Below, in pieces: positions 1 through 5,570 of a stretch of 5,682 nucleotides of DNA. The notes below the pieces were generated by a model that was not told the origin of the DNA, did no database searches, and was given only the letters and a program-made list of their open reading frames with translations. A program made the translations under genes and the position numbers. The stretch comes from Sphingomonas sp. (lineage in GTDB: Bacteria; Pseudomonadota; Alphaproteobacteria; Sphingomonadales; Sphingomonadaceae): contig JASLBO010000442.1 in assembly GCA_030146605.1 (NCBI GenBank), positions 1-5,682 of the forward strand, read 5' to 3'. Each line of letters opens with the position of its first letter. The stretch's first letter is position 1.

Positions 1-135
1 CTCGACCGCGCCGCCGGCACCGGTGTCGCCTTTTTCGCAACCGACGTGCCCGATACGACCGGCACCCGCTCGGCCTTCACCCCCGTCGAGGAAAGGCTCG
101 CCACCTCCGCGCGGAAATTCTCCACAAACAATTAA
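1..135 (+). CDS. C-terminal fragment of an unidentified protein (5' end outside the window)
   Basis: A reading frame open from the first base runs 44 codons to a TAA stop at 133-135. Nearly all codon third positions are G or C, as in the genes that follow, which supports real coding. The visible tail reads roughly LDRAAGTGVAFFATDVPD, then a Thr/Ser-rich stretch and a probable amphipathic helix (VEERLATSARKF). I do not recognise the family; there is no catalytic motif, membrane segment or signal in what remains. It lies 93 bases upstream of the S8 protease on the same strand, so co-transcription is possible but not shown. The protein body lies to the left of the window. Confidence 0.6.
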   Translation, partial: LDRAAGTGVAFFATDVPDTTGTRSAFTPVEERLATSARKFSTNN

Positions 136-228
136 GCATACCCCCCGCACATCACCGCAATCCCGCCTTAAACCTCCCTAGGATAACAAGAGCGAAGTCA
201 ATCGCTTTGACCGGGGGGTCGGGGTTTC

Positions 229-999
229 GTGAAAACGCTGTTGCTATCGTTCCTCGCGCTGCTCGAAGCAGCCTCGCCCGTGGCGCTGCCGCCGATCGCG
301 GTGGCACCGGTGGCGATCCCGATGGCCCGCCCGCGCGTGGCGATCATCGACAGCGGTGTCGCCAAAACCACCGAGCTCGCCGGCCTCGTCTCCGCCGAAT
401 ATGACATGGCCTCGGATCCAGGGCGCCCCGCGTTCCAGCCGCGCTACGATCACGGCACGATGGTCGCGACCATCCTGGCGCGCGCCGCGCACGGCCAGGT
501 CGACATCATCTCGCTGCGTATCGACGATCCCGCCGGCTGCCCCGCCGGCGCCAATCCGCCCTGCCAGCCCTCCGCGGCGCCGGTTGCGCGCGCGATCCGC
601 CACGCCACCGATCTCGGCGTCGACGCGATCAACATCTCGCTCGCGCTCGATCCGGACGCATCGATCACCGCAGCGATCGCCAACGCCGCCGCCAGGGGCA
701 TCCGCGTCGTGCTCGCCGCCGGCAATGACGGCTATGATCACCCCGGCAATCTCGGCCCCGCGCGCGCCGCCTATCCCAACGCAGTGCTGGTCGGCGCGAT
801 CGACTCGAACGGCAAGCCATGGCGCGGCACCAACCGCCCCGATGCGGCGCCCGATGGCTATAGTTATGCCTGGCAGCTTGGCGTGAAGGTCCCCACTGCG
901 GCGATCGACGGCCGCGCGGTCACCGGCACCGGCACGTCGTTCGCAGCGCCGCTCGAAACCGCGCGCTTCCTCGCCAGCCGGACCACCGCCGCCCGCTAA
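229..999 (+). CDS. compact exported S8 family (subtilisin-like) serine protease
   Basis: Predicted 256-residue subtilase that would hydrolyse peptide bonds in exported or periplasmic proteins. The full catalytic set is visible: Asp41 in VAIIDSGV, His75 in DHGTMVA, oxyanion-hole Asn166 in LAAGNDG, and Ser237 in GTGTSFAAP. Spacings (34, 91 and 71 residues) are close to those of subtilisin BPN' (D32, H64, N155, S221), so the core is intact. The N-terminus (MKTLLLSFLALL) looks like a signal peptide followed by an Ala/Pro/Val-rich linker; there is no room for the usual I9 inhibitor/chaperone prodomain. Only 19 residues follow the catalytic Ser, against 54 in BPN', so the C-terminal helices are reduced. 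Two cysteines, 104 and 112, sit in a Pro/Gly-rich loop and could form a disulfide. The start is GTG at 229: an in-frame TGA lies at 208-210 and no other start is available between. The ribosome site is only G-rich (GGGG at 221-224). Substrate is unknown. Confidence 0.9.
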   Translation: MKTLLLSFLALLEAASPVALPPIAVAPVAIPMARPRVAIIDSGVAKTTELAGLVSAEYDMASDPGRPAFQPRYDHGTMVATILARAAHGQVDIISLRIDDPAGCPAGANPPCQPSAAPVARAIRHATDLGVDAINISLALDPDASITAAIANAAARGIRVVLAAGNDGYDHPGNLGPARAAYPNAVLVGAIDSNGKPWRGTNRPDAAPDGYSYAWQLGVKVPTAAIDGRAVTGTGTSFAAPLETARFLASRTTAAR

Positions 1000-1052
1000 T
1001 CGACGGCGCCGGCCGGTTGCAGACCGCGCCGATGGCAGGCAGACTGGCGCGC

Positions 1053-1817
1053 ATGAAACTCCTCCTCCTCCCGATGCTGGCGCTGCTCGGCGCCGCCCCC
1101 GCGCCCGAGACCAAATGGCAGCGCATCTTCGACGGCAAGACGCTCGACGGCTGGACGCCCAAGATCACCGGCCGCGCGCTGGGCGAGGATCCGCTACGCA
1201 TGTTCACCGTGCATCAGGGGGCGATCCGCGTCTCGCACGCCAATTACAAGAAGTTCGGGGGCGAGTTCGGCCATCTTTTCTGGAAGGCGCCGCTCACGGC
1301 ATATCGCATCCGCTTCGACTATCGGCTGTTCGGCGAGCCGCTGCCGGGGATCCAGGAGTGGCAGGCTGCGAATTCGGGGCTGATGTTCCATGCCCAGGCG
1401 CCTGCGACGATGCGGCGCGATCAGGATTTCCCGGTGAGCCTCGAGTTCCAGCTGCTCGGCATTCCGCGGCCCAAAAGCGAGCCAAGCGGCAATCTCTGCA
1501 CCCCCGGCACCAGTGTGGAAATCGACGGTAAACGCGACGCCCCCCACTGCATCCTGTCCTCGGCCCCCCTGCTGCCGGTCGGCCGCTGGACCAAAGCCGA
1601 AGTCGAAGTGCTGCCCAACGGCCAGATCACCCATTTCATCGACGGCAAGCCCGTGCTGCATTATGCTGCGGTCGAACTCGACCCCCAAGACAAGGACGCC
1701 CAGCCACTGATTGTCGCGGCGGGGGGCAAGGTCCAGTTGAACCAGGGCTATATCGCGCTGCAGAGCGAGGGCCACCAGATCGAGTTCCGCAACATCGAGC
1801 TGCAACGCCTCGACTGA
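1053..1817 (+). CDS. DUF1080 / 3-keto-disaccharide hydrolase-like exported protein
   Basis: Predicted 254-residue protein of the DUF1080 family (Pfam now names it 3-keto-disaccharide hydrolase), a concanavalin-like beta-sandwich fold found in carbohydrate-active proteins of the cell envelope. Family hallmarks run the whole length: IFDGKTLDGW (25-34), the strand YRIRFDYRLFG (84-94), NSGLMFHAQ (107-115), FPVSLEFQLLG (126-136), GRWTKAEVEVLPNGQITHFIDGKPV split between 177 and 201, and the closing GYIALQSEGHQIEFRNIEL (232-250). The N-terminus MKLLLLPMLALLGAAPA is a clear signal peptide, which is why ATG 1053 is preferred; ATG 1032 and TTG 1017 are in frame but would put extra charged residues ahead of it. 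No site has a strong Shine-Dalgarno. It starts 53 bases after the S8 protease stop on the same strand, so the two may share a transcript. Sugar substrate and catalytic residues cannot be assigned; a purely binding role is possible. Confidence 0.88.
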   Translation: MKLLLLPMLALLGAAPAPETKWQRIFDGKTLDGWTPKITGRALGEDPLRMFTVHQGAIRVSHANYKKFGGEFGHLFWKAPLTAYRIRFDYRLFGEPLPGIQEWQAANSGLMFHAQAPATMRRDQDFPVSLEFQLLGIPRPKSEPSGNLCTPGTSVEIDGKRDAPHCILSSAPLLPVGRWTKAEVEVLPNGQITHFIDGKPVLHYAAVELDPQDKDAQPLIVAAGGKVQLNQGYIALQSEGHQIEFRNIELQRLD

Positions 1818-1976
1818 GCAAGCCGTCCGAAGCGGCCTCATTTGCCGAGCGCGGCATGCCGGAGCGGTCCGGAAGTGACAGGAAAGCGCACTCTCCAGCG
1901 CGTGCTCCGAACGGCAGCACAGGGGCGGCAGCTGCCATGGACTTCACCCCATCGGGAAAGCCGCTCCCCGCTGCGT
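1818..1976. other. convergent intergenic region without a clear terminator
   Basis: The DUF1080 gene ends on the left and the hypothetical gene ends on the right, so two transcripts should stop here. Only small self-complementary pieces are visible: a 10-base palindrome CGGCATGCCG at 1852-1861, a 5-bp stem with 4-base loop at 1859-1872 (CCGGA/TCCGG), and GGCAGCTGCC at 1927-1936. None is followed by a T run in either direction, so no intrinsic terminator is called. Palindromes of this size are expected by chance in GC-rich DNA. Confidence 0.5.
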
Positions 1977-2336
1977 TCACCGATACCGCAGCGTTTTCTC
2001 GAATCCCTCATTCGCCCTGGTCATCTTGGCCAGGGCCCTGAGGTGACCGCGAACGTGCCGTTCGAACCGGGTTTCGTCATAGATGCCGGTAGCCTGATAT
2101 TCGTCCTGGCCGATCAGCTCCTTGAGCCGCCTGGCGAGCGCATCCTGATCATTGGTGCAATCCGCGGCTTTGAGCGCACGGCAAACCCATTCCTCGGCCG
2201 CGGCCCTGTCGTAATCGTCCCGCGCCTCATAGCCGCGCCTGTCCGCCGCCGCCTGGTCCAGCCTCGAAGCCTCGAACCGGCGCTCCAGCCACTTCCGGAC
2301 CAGTTCCCCATCCCATGCTTTTGCCGGATTCGTCAT
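1977..2336 (-). CDS. hypothetical protein, 119 residues, charged and helical
   Basis: I do not recognise this family. The product is soluble-looking, rich in Arg, Glu, Asp and Ala, with probable helices over residues 11-60 and 64-80 and a basic C-terminus (RFERHVRGHLRALAKM, then KTLRYR). It has two cysteines (52 and 60), no signal peptide and no membrane segment. The start is ATG 2336, preceded by GGAG at 2346-2343 with a 6-base spacer; a GTG at 2348 is in frame but overlaps this ribosome site, so it is less likely. The residue mix is balanced, whereas the antisense frame over the same bases gives a Pro/Arg-rich product without domain character. It uses AGG for arginine six times, unlike the CGC-dominated neighbours, which hints at lower expression or separate ancestry. 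It lies 141 bases downstream of the dioxygenase on the same strand and converges with the DUF1080 gene. Confidence 0.7.
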   Translation of the reverse strand: MTNPAKAWDGELVRKWLERRFEASRLDQAAADRRGYEARDDYDRAAAEEWVCRALKAADCTNDQDALARRLKELIGQDEYQATGIYDETRFERHVRGHLRALAKMTRANEGFEKTLRYR

Positions 2337-2406
2337 CGCTCTCTCCACACCGGACCCGCATGCCCCAATAGATGAAGCGAGGACAGCAGCTACATCGGAG
2401 GAACAG

Positions 2407-2456
2407 GGGTTTCCCGCGCGCCCGGATGGGGAAGAGGCGCGACTGCGCAGAAACCC
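2407..2456 (-). other. nested inverted repeats downstream of the dioxygenase gene
   Basis: Outer arms GGGTTTC (2407-2413) and GAAACCC (2450-2456) enclose inner arms CGCGCC (2417-2422) and GGCGCG (2436-2441), with a 13-base loop. In the minus-strand transcript this would fold into a two-part stem starting 21 bases after the dioxygenase stop. No T run follows, so it is not a standard intrinsic terminator. It could be a 3'-end stabilising hairpin or help factor-dependent termination before the 119-residue gene. Whether it forms in vivo is inference. Confidence 0.35.
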
Positions 2457-2477
2457 GCGCTCGCCTTCCGAAATCGC

Positions 2478-3341
2478 TCAGACGTAATGCGGCTCGCCGC
2501 GCTCGTGCAGGTCCTCATAATGGACCAGGGCCGGCTCCGCGCCCAGGGGCACCGGTTCGCCGCCGCGAAACGCCCATTCGCCGCGGTCGCAATCCTCCGC
2601 GCGAACATAGCCGTTGATGTAGAGGCGGCGCTGGTGGTGCGAGCGGTTGGTGCCCGATCCGTGCACCAGATAGGGGTTCCACAAAGCGAGGTCACCGGGC
2701 TCGAGCACGAGGTCGATCGCATCGTCGGCCGACAGCCCCGCCGCGAGCAGCACGTCGTCGGCCATCGCGTTGCCGAGCACCTCGGTAGAGGTGTCGAGAT
2801 CGATGTCGCCCCTCTCGTGCGTGCGCGGAATGAAACGCATGCAGCCCGATTGCGGCGTGTGCGGATCGATCGCCAGCCCCGTCTGGACATAGGAAGTGCC
2901 GAGATTGCGATAGCATGCGTCGGGCTTGCGGAAGCGCGAGTCCTGATGCCAGGCGAAATCGCCCAGCCCGCCTGCCGCTTTCCAGTGCAGCTGGTTGATG
3001 ATCTGCTTGATATCGCCGCCGATCAGCGGGTTGAGTATCGCCGCGAAACGGGGATCGAGCCGGACCCGGTCGAGCACCTTCTGGTGATAAGACGGCCATT
3101 GCACCATCCGCACCAGTGGCGCTCCGTCCGCTCCCGGCACGACATTGTAGAACAGATTGCCGTGGCGAAACTTTCGGCCGTGCGCGACGCCCTCGGCGTG
3201 GATCTGGTCGATCGCCCTGCCGATTTCCGCCACTTCCCCGGCCGCGAAAATGCCGCGCAGCACTGCATAGCCCTCGCGCCGGAATTTGGCGACATAGTCG
3301 CCGGCTTCGCCAACAGGCGAGCCAGGCTGCTCGAAACCCAC
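2478..3341 (-). CDS. phytanoyl-CoA dioxygenase (PhyH) family Fe(II)/2-oxoglutarate oxygenase
   Basis: Predicted 287-residue cytosolic non-haem iron oxygenase. Enzymes of this family hydroxylate a small molecule while converting 2-oxoglutarate and O2 to succinate and CO2. The metal triad is complete: His132 and Asp134 in AWHQDSRF, and His227 in YLVHGSGTN. Arg238, 11 residues after the distal His, is placed to bind the 2-oxoglutarate carboxylate; Asn232 and Ser234 complete the usual distal motif. Other family-like stretches are the N-terminal FRREGYAVLRGIF (20-32), TPQSGCMRFIPRTH (162-175) and LEPGDLALWN (213-222). The start is GTG 3341, preceded by a perfect GGAGG (3352-3348) with a 6-base spacer. 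The frame stays open upstream to 3608, but that extension is Cys/Arg/Gly-rich, lacks family similarity and lies before the ribosome site, so I exclude it. The substrate cannot be told: the neighbours are not lipid or natural-product genes. Confidence 0.9.
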   Translation of the reverse strand: MGFEQPGSPVGEAGDYVAKFRREGYAVLRGIFAAGEVAEIGRAIDQIHAEGVAHGRKFRHGNLFYNVVPGADGAPLVRMVQWPSYHQKVLDRVRLDPRFAAILNPLIGGDIKQIINQLHWKAAGGLGDFAWHQDSRFRKPDACYRNLGTSYVQTGLAIDPHTPQSGCMRFIPRTHERGDIDLDTSTEVLGNAMADDVLLAAGLSADDAIDLVLEPGDLALWNPYLVHGSGTNRSHHQRRLYINGYVRAEDCDRGEWAFRGGEPVPLGAEPALVHYEDLHERGEPHYV

Positions 3342-3801
3342 GCTTTTCCTCCACGACCGGTCGCCTCGGTTCTGGGCCCTGGACGTGCAGTGCGGCAAGA
3401 AGCTTGCGCGCCGTGCCCGATGCCCTGCGGCTATGGCGCAGCCCGCCGTTTTAGCAGGCGGCCGAGGTCCTGGTGCGGCTGGGGTGCACCGCCCGGAATC
3501 ATACCCGCGCCGCACGATAGCCGCCCGCCCGCTTCCGAGCAGGCAAACCCTCAACACACCCGATCCGCAGCATCCATCCGGTGCGCAGAAACCGCGTCTC
3601 GACATCAAACCCGCCAGCTACGCACCTTTCGCAAAGGTCTCGCAATGTAGGATTTCGTCTGCTTCAATGCCGGCGGCCAGCCTGTCCGGCCCGCTCTTTT
3701 GACCCCGTCGATCCCCGGCAGCCCTGCGCAACTATCTTTCGGGCCAGCGCATCATTATTGCCGATTCGCCGTGCAAAGTGTGAAATTAGGCGTCGCAAAT
3801 C
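3342..3801. other. 460-base gap with no supported gene; probable dioxygenase promoter region
   Basis: Open frames crossing this gap are low-complexity Arg/Pro/Cys-rich translations, none with a ribosome site or family motif, and no tRNA-like cloverleaf or T-loop consensus was seen. It must hold the 5' region of the dioxygenase gene. A TATGAT hexamer (minus strand, 3503-3498) could serve as a -10 element, but no convincing -35 lies at the right distance. A 6-bp inverted repeat with 3-base spacer (ACCTTT-CGC-AAAGGT, 3624-3638) and a 10-base palindrome CGACCGGTCG (3354-3363), just upstream of the dioxygenase ribosome site, are possible operator-like sites, both within chance expectation. Confidence 0.5.
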
Positions 3802-3806
3802 CTACA
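3646..3806. repeat. 10-base inverted repeat pair at the end of the DUF1289 gene
   Basis: TGTAGGATTT at 3646-3655 is the exact reverse complement of AAATCCTACA at 3797-3806. The arms are about 140 bases apart, and the right arm contains the TAG stop of the DUF1289 gene. Both arms are preceded on the plus strand by TCGCAA (3640-3645 and 3793-3798, the latter overlapping the arm). The arms could pair in the minus-strand RNA and close a 3'-untranslated domain. They do not extend further, no target-site duplication is visible and no transposase is present, so an insertion element is not supported. Confidence 0.3.
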
Positions 3807-4011
3807 AGCCGGCGCGATTCAATATCGTCATCCGCGCGGGCAATTCGGCCATCACCGACTCGCGGTCCGCTGCATCGCTGATGCCCCACCGCACGATTTC
3901 CGCGAGCGTGCGGGCGCAGCCGACGCACCAGCCGGTGGCGTCGTCGATCCGGCAGATATTGATGCATGGCGACCGGATCGGAGCCGATCCGGCGCCCGCC
4001 GCGGCGGTCAC
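3802..4011 (-). CDS. DUF1289 family small cysteine protein (YdhL-like, predicted Fe-S or zinc binding)
   Basis: Predicted 69-residue protein of the DUF1289 family (COG3313, described as a predicted Fe-S protein, E. coli YdhL). Diagnostic features are [10 protein letters not shown] (14-23) and WCVGCART (28-35): four cysteines at 16, 20, 29 and 32 in a C-x3-C-x8-C-x2-C array suited to a metal site, followed by the conserved helix [25 protein letters not shown] (split across 36-60). The function of the family is unknown. The start is GTG 4011, whose bases overlap the TGA of the helicase (GTGA); no good Shine-Dalgarno precedes it, so it probably depends on translation of the helicase reading frame. 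The first dozen codons are strongly self-complementary (see the hairpins at 3973-4007). No other in-frame start lies before the cysteine array. Confidence 0.88.
   Translation of the reverse strand: MTAAAGAGSAPIRSPCINICRIDDATGWCVGCARTLAEIVRWGISDAADRESVMAELPARMTILNRAGL
3973..4007 (-). promoter_or_regulatory. tandem palindromes just inside the DUF1289 start
   Basis: Immediately after the GTGA stop/start overlap comes a 12-base perfect palindrome CCGCCGCGGCGG (3996-4007). Three bases further along the minus strand is a 9-base inverted repeat with a 2-base gap (arms 3973-3981 and 3984-3992, CCGGATCGG / CCGATCCGG). In RNA the second would be a very stable hairpin beginning about 20 bases after the start codon. 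No T run follows, so it is not a terminator. It may limit independent initiation at the GTG and enforce coupling to the helicase. Part of it may simply reflect GC-rich codons for Ala-Gly-Ser-Pro. Confidence 0.4.
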
Positions 4012-5498
4012 GCGCCCAGCGTGTACTTCAGGAAATCGGGTACCGGGCCGTTCCAGCCGTCATCGGGCCCGTCCTGCGCCGACGATTGTGCCTGACGCCG
4101 CGGTTCGTGGCTCGGCCGTTCTTCGCGCGGCCGTTCGTCGCGCGGGCGTTCGTCGCGTGATCTGCCACGCCCCCCGCGCTCGCGGCGGGGCCCTGCATCA
4201 CGATGGCGAGGTTCGGCTTCACCTGCCGGCCGCGCCTCGCGTTCGGGTGCGGCTTCGGGTTGCGCCTCTATAGCAACTTCAGGCTCGACCGCGCGCGGCT
4301 CGGCTTCGACCTTGCGGCCGCCGCGCCGCCGGACTGCGGGCTTGCGCTCTTCGACCGGTGCTTCCTCGCGCGCCGCTTCGCCGCCTGCCGGCTTCATGCG
4401 CTCGATCTTCATGCCGGTGAGCTTTTCGATCTCCGAAATGTTCTCGGAATCCTCGGGGGTCACCAAAGTATAGGCGATCCCGGTTGCGCCCGCGCGGCCG
4501 GTGCGGCCGATGCGGTGGACATAATCGTCGGGATGCCACGGCGCGTCGAAATTGAAGACGTGGCTGACGCCCTTGATGTCGAGCCCGCGCGCGGCGACGT
4601 CGGAGGCGACGAGGATGTTGACCGTGCCGGCCTTGAACCGGTCGAGCTCGGCGATGCGCTGTGATTGCTCCATGTCGCCATGGATCTCGGTCGAGCGGAA
4701 GCCGCTCTTCTGCAAGCTCTTGTTGAGGTCGCGGACCGTGGTCTTGCGGTTGCAGAAGATGATCGCGGTGGTCACGTCCTCGGCGCGCAGCAGCTCGCGC
4801 AGCACATCGCGCTTCTTGGGCGCGGCGACGTTGACCACCCATTGGCGGATATTGACGTTGGCCGTCGCCGGGCGCGCGACTTCGACGCGCTTGGGATCGG
4901 TGAGGAACTTGTCGGCGAGCTTCTTGATCACCGGCGGCATCGTCGCCGAGAAGAGCAGGGTCTGCCGGGTTTTGGGCAGCTTGGTGCAGATTTCCTCGAT
5001 GTCGGGGATGAACCCCATGTCGAGCATCCGGTCGGCCTCGTCGATCACCAGCAGGCTGCAGCCGGTGAGCAGGATCTTGCCGCGGCCGAACAGGTCCATC
5101 AGCCGGCCGGGGGTGGCGATGAGGACGTCGACGCCCTTTTCGAGCGCCTTGACCTGATCGCCCATCTGCACGCCGCCGATGAGCAGCGCCATCGAGAGCT
5201 TATGATTGACGCCGTATTTGTCGAAATTCTCGGCCACCTGCGCGGCGAGTTCGCGCGTCGGCTCGAGGATCAGGCTGCGCGGCATCAGCGCGCGGGTCCG
5301 CCCTTCGCCGAGGATGTCGATCATCGGCAGCACGAAGGCCGCGGTCTTGCCGGTGCCCGTCTGCGCAATGCCGATCAGGTCCTTGCCCATCAGCACCGAA
5401 GGAATCGCCTGGCGCTGGATCGGCGTCGGCTCGGTATAGCCCGAGTCGGTTACTGCGCGCAGAAGGTCGTCAGACAGGCCGAGATCGGCAAAGCTCAT
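4008..5498 (-). CDS. rhlE: DEAD-box ATP-dependent RNA helicase, RhlE-type, with Arg/Glu/Pro-rich tail
   Basis: Predicted 496-residue cytosolic helicase that uses ATP to unwind short RNA duplexes, typically in ribosome assembly, RNA decay or cold adaptation. All core motifs are present: Phe3 and the Q motif (GYTEPTPIQ, 20-28), Walker A AQTGTGKT (45-52), PTRELA (80-85), TPGR (129-132), DEAD (153-156), SAT (184-186), IIFCNRK (246-252), [11 protein letters not shown] (298-308) and HRIGRTGR (328-335). The core ends near residue 370. A disordered tail of about 125 residues follows, with alternating acidic and basic patches, RGGRGR at 441-446, an RDERP-type repeat at 448-467 and a distinct ending [14 protein letters not shown]. 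Start ATG 5498 has only a modest ribosome site (GGAAA, 5508-5504). Its leader carries a terminator-like hairpin and a short reading frame ending in the start codon. Its stop overlaps the DUF1289 start. The RhlE assignment is at subfamily level; a CsdA- or DbpA-type accessory domain is absent. Confidence 0.93.
   Translation of the reverse strand: MSFADLGLSDDLLRAVTDSGYTEPTPIQRQAIPSVLMGKDLIGIAQTGTGKTAAFVLPMIDILGEGRTRALMPRSLILEPTRELAAQVAENFDKYGVNHKLSMALLIGGVQMGDQVKALEKGVDVLIATPGRLMDLFGRGKILLTGCSLLVIDEADRMLDMGFIPDIEEICTKLPKTRQTLLFSATMPPVIKKLADKFLTDPKRVEVARPATANVNIRQWVVNVAAPKKRDVLRELLRAEDVTTAIIFCNRKTTVRDLNKSLQKSGFRSTEIHGDMEQSQRIAELDRFKAGTVNILVASDVAARGLDIKGVSHVFNFDAPWHPDDYVHRIGRTGRAGATGIAYTLVTPEDSENISEIEKLTGMKIERMKPAGGEAAREEAPVEERKPAVRRRGGRKVEAEPRAVEPEVAIEAQPEAAPEREARPAGEAEPRHRDAGPRRERGGRGRSRDERPRDERPREERPSHEPRRQAQSSAQDGPDDGWNGPVPDFLKYTLGA
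4098..4157 (-). repeat. four 15-base tandem units in the helicase tail
   Basis: Three nearly identical 15-base units (4113-4127, 4128-4142, 4143-4157; one base differs between neighbours) are followed by a degenerate fourth (4098-4112, about 11 of 15 matching). On the minus strand they encode [15 protein letters not shown] and SHEPR (residues 448-467). The length is a multiple of three, so unit gain or loss by slippage would change tail length without a frameshift. Mixed-charge repeats of this type are common in RNA-helicase tails and would add RNA binding or self-association; this role is inference. Confidence 0.75.
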
Positions 5499-5569
5499 GT
5501 ATTTTTCCGGAAAAAGGCATGGTTACCCATGCCGCCAAAGCCTTCACGCGCTTGCGGATTTGGCCGCAT
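5495..5569 (-). CDS. possible leader peptide upstream of the helicase
   Basis: A 24-codon frame starting at ATG 5569, with an internal ATG at 5530 giving the 11-residue version [11 protein letters not shown], runs to TGA at 5497-5495. That stop overlaps the helicase ATG (5498-5496) in an ATGA arrangement typical of coupled genes. The internal ATG lies in the 5' arm of the terminator-like hairpin, so a translating ribosome would open that hairpin. A weak GAAGG (5546-5542) lies about 11 bases upstream of the internal start; the longer start has no ribosome site. No run of a single regulatory amino acid is seen. A frame this short can arise by chance. Confidence 0.25.
   Translation of the reverse strand: MRPNPQAREGFGGMGNHAFFRKNT
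5511..5533 (-). terminator. intrinsic terminator-like hairpin in the helicase leader (possible attenuator)
   Basis: On the minus strand GGCATGG (5533-5527), loop GTAA (5526-5523) and CCATGCC (5522-5516) form a perfect 7-bp stem capped by a GNRA tetraloop, followed directly by TTTTT (5515-5511). This is the form of a Rho-independent terminator reading leftward. It ends only 12 bases before the helicase start codon. It may terminate the upstream minus-strand gene, or act as an attenuator if helicase transcription starts to its right. The plus-strand reading has no T run, so it is not a plus-strand terminator. The U tract is also half of a 14-base palindrome TTTTTCCGGAAAAA (5502-5515) that contains the ribosome site. 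Confidence 0.6.
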
Positions 5570-5570
5570 A

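Noticed and set aside
244..741. A minus-strand frame and overlapping plus-strand frames within the protease gene.
   Set aside because: Shadows of the S8 gene, whose catalytic motifs fix the true frame.
1842..2375. A 177-codon plus-strand frame opposite the 119-residue hypothetical gene.
   Set aside because: Pro/Arg/Leu-rich translation with no ribosome site, while the minus-strand frame has a well-placed GGAG and balanced composition.
3354..3363. A 10-base palindrome CGACCGGTCG before the dioxygenase ribosome site, as a dedicated operator.
   Set aside because: About five 10-base palindromes are expected by chance in a window this size, so position alone is not enough.
3342..3608. An N-terminal extension of the dioxygenase frame.
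   Set aside because: It precedes the GGAGG ribosome site, and its Cys/Arg/Gly-rich translation does not resemble PhyH proteins.
2487..3650. A long plus-strand open frame (387 codons) opposite the dioxygenase gene.
   Set aside because: Antisense to a gene with a complete metal triad and a perfect ribosome site; its translation has no family character. Long antisense frames are common in GC-rich genomes.
3759..3786. A plus-strand promoter-like pair TTGCCG and TGAAAT with a 17-base spacer.
   Set aside because: It would drive transcription antisense into DUF1289 and the helicase with no gene to serve; weak hexamers like these occur by chance.
3581..4273. A 230-codon plus-strand frame spanning the gap, DUF1289 and the helicase tail.
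   Set aside because: Low-complexity Arg/Ala/Pro translation opposite two recognised proteins, with no coherent domain.
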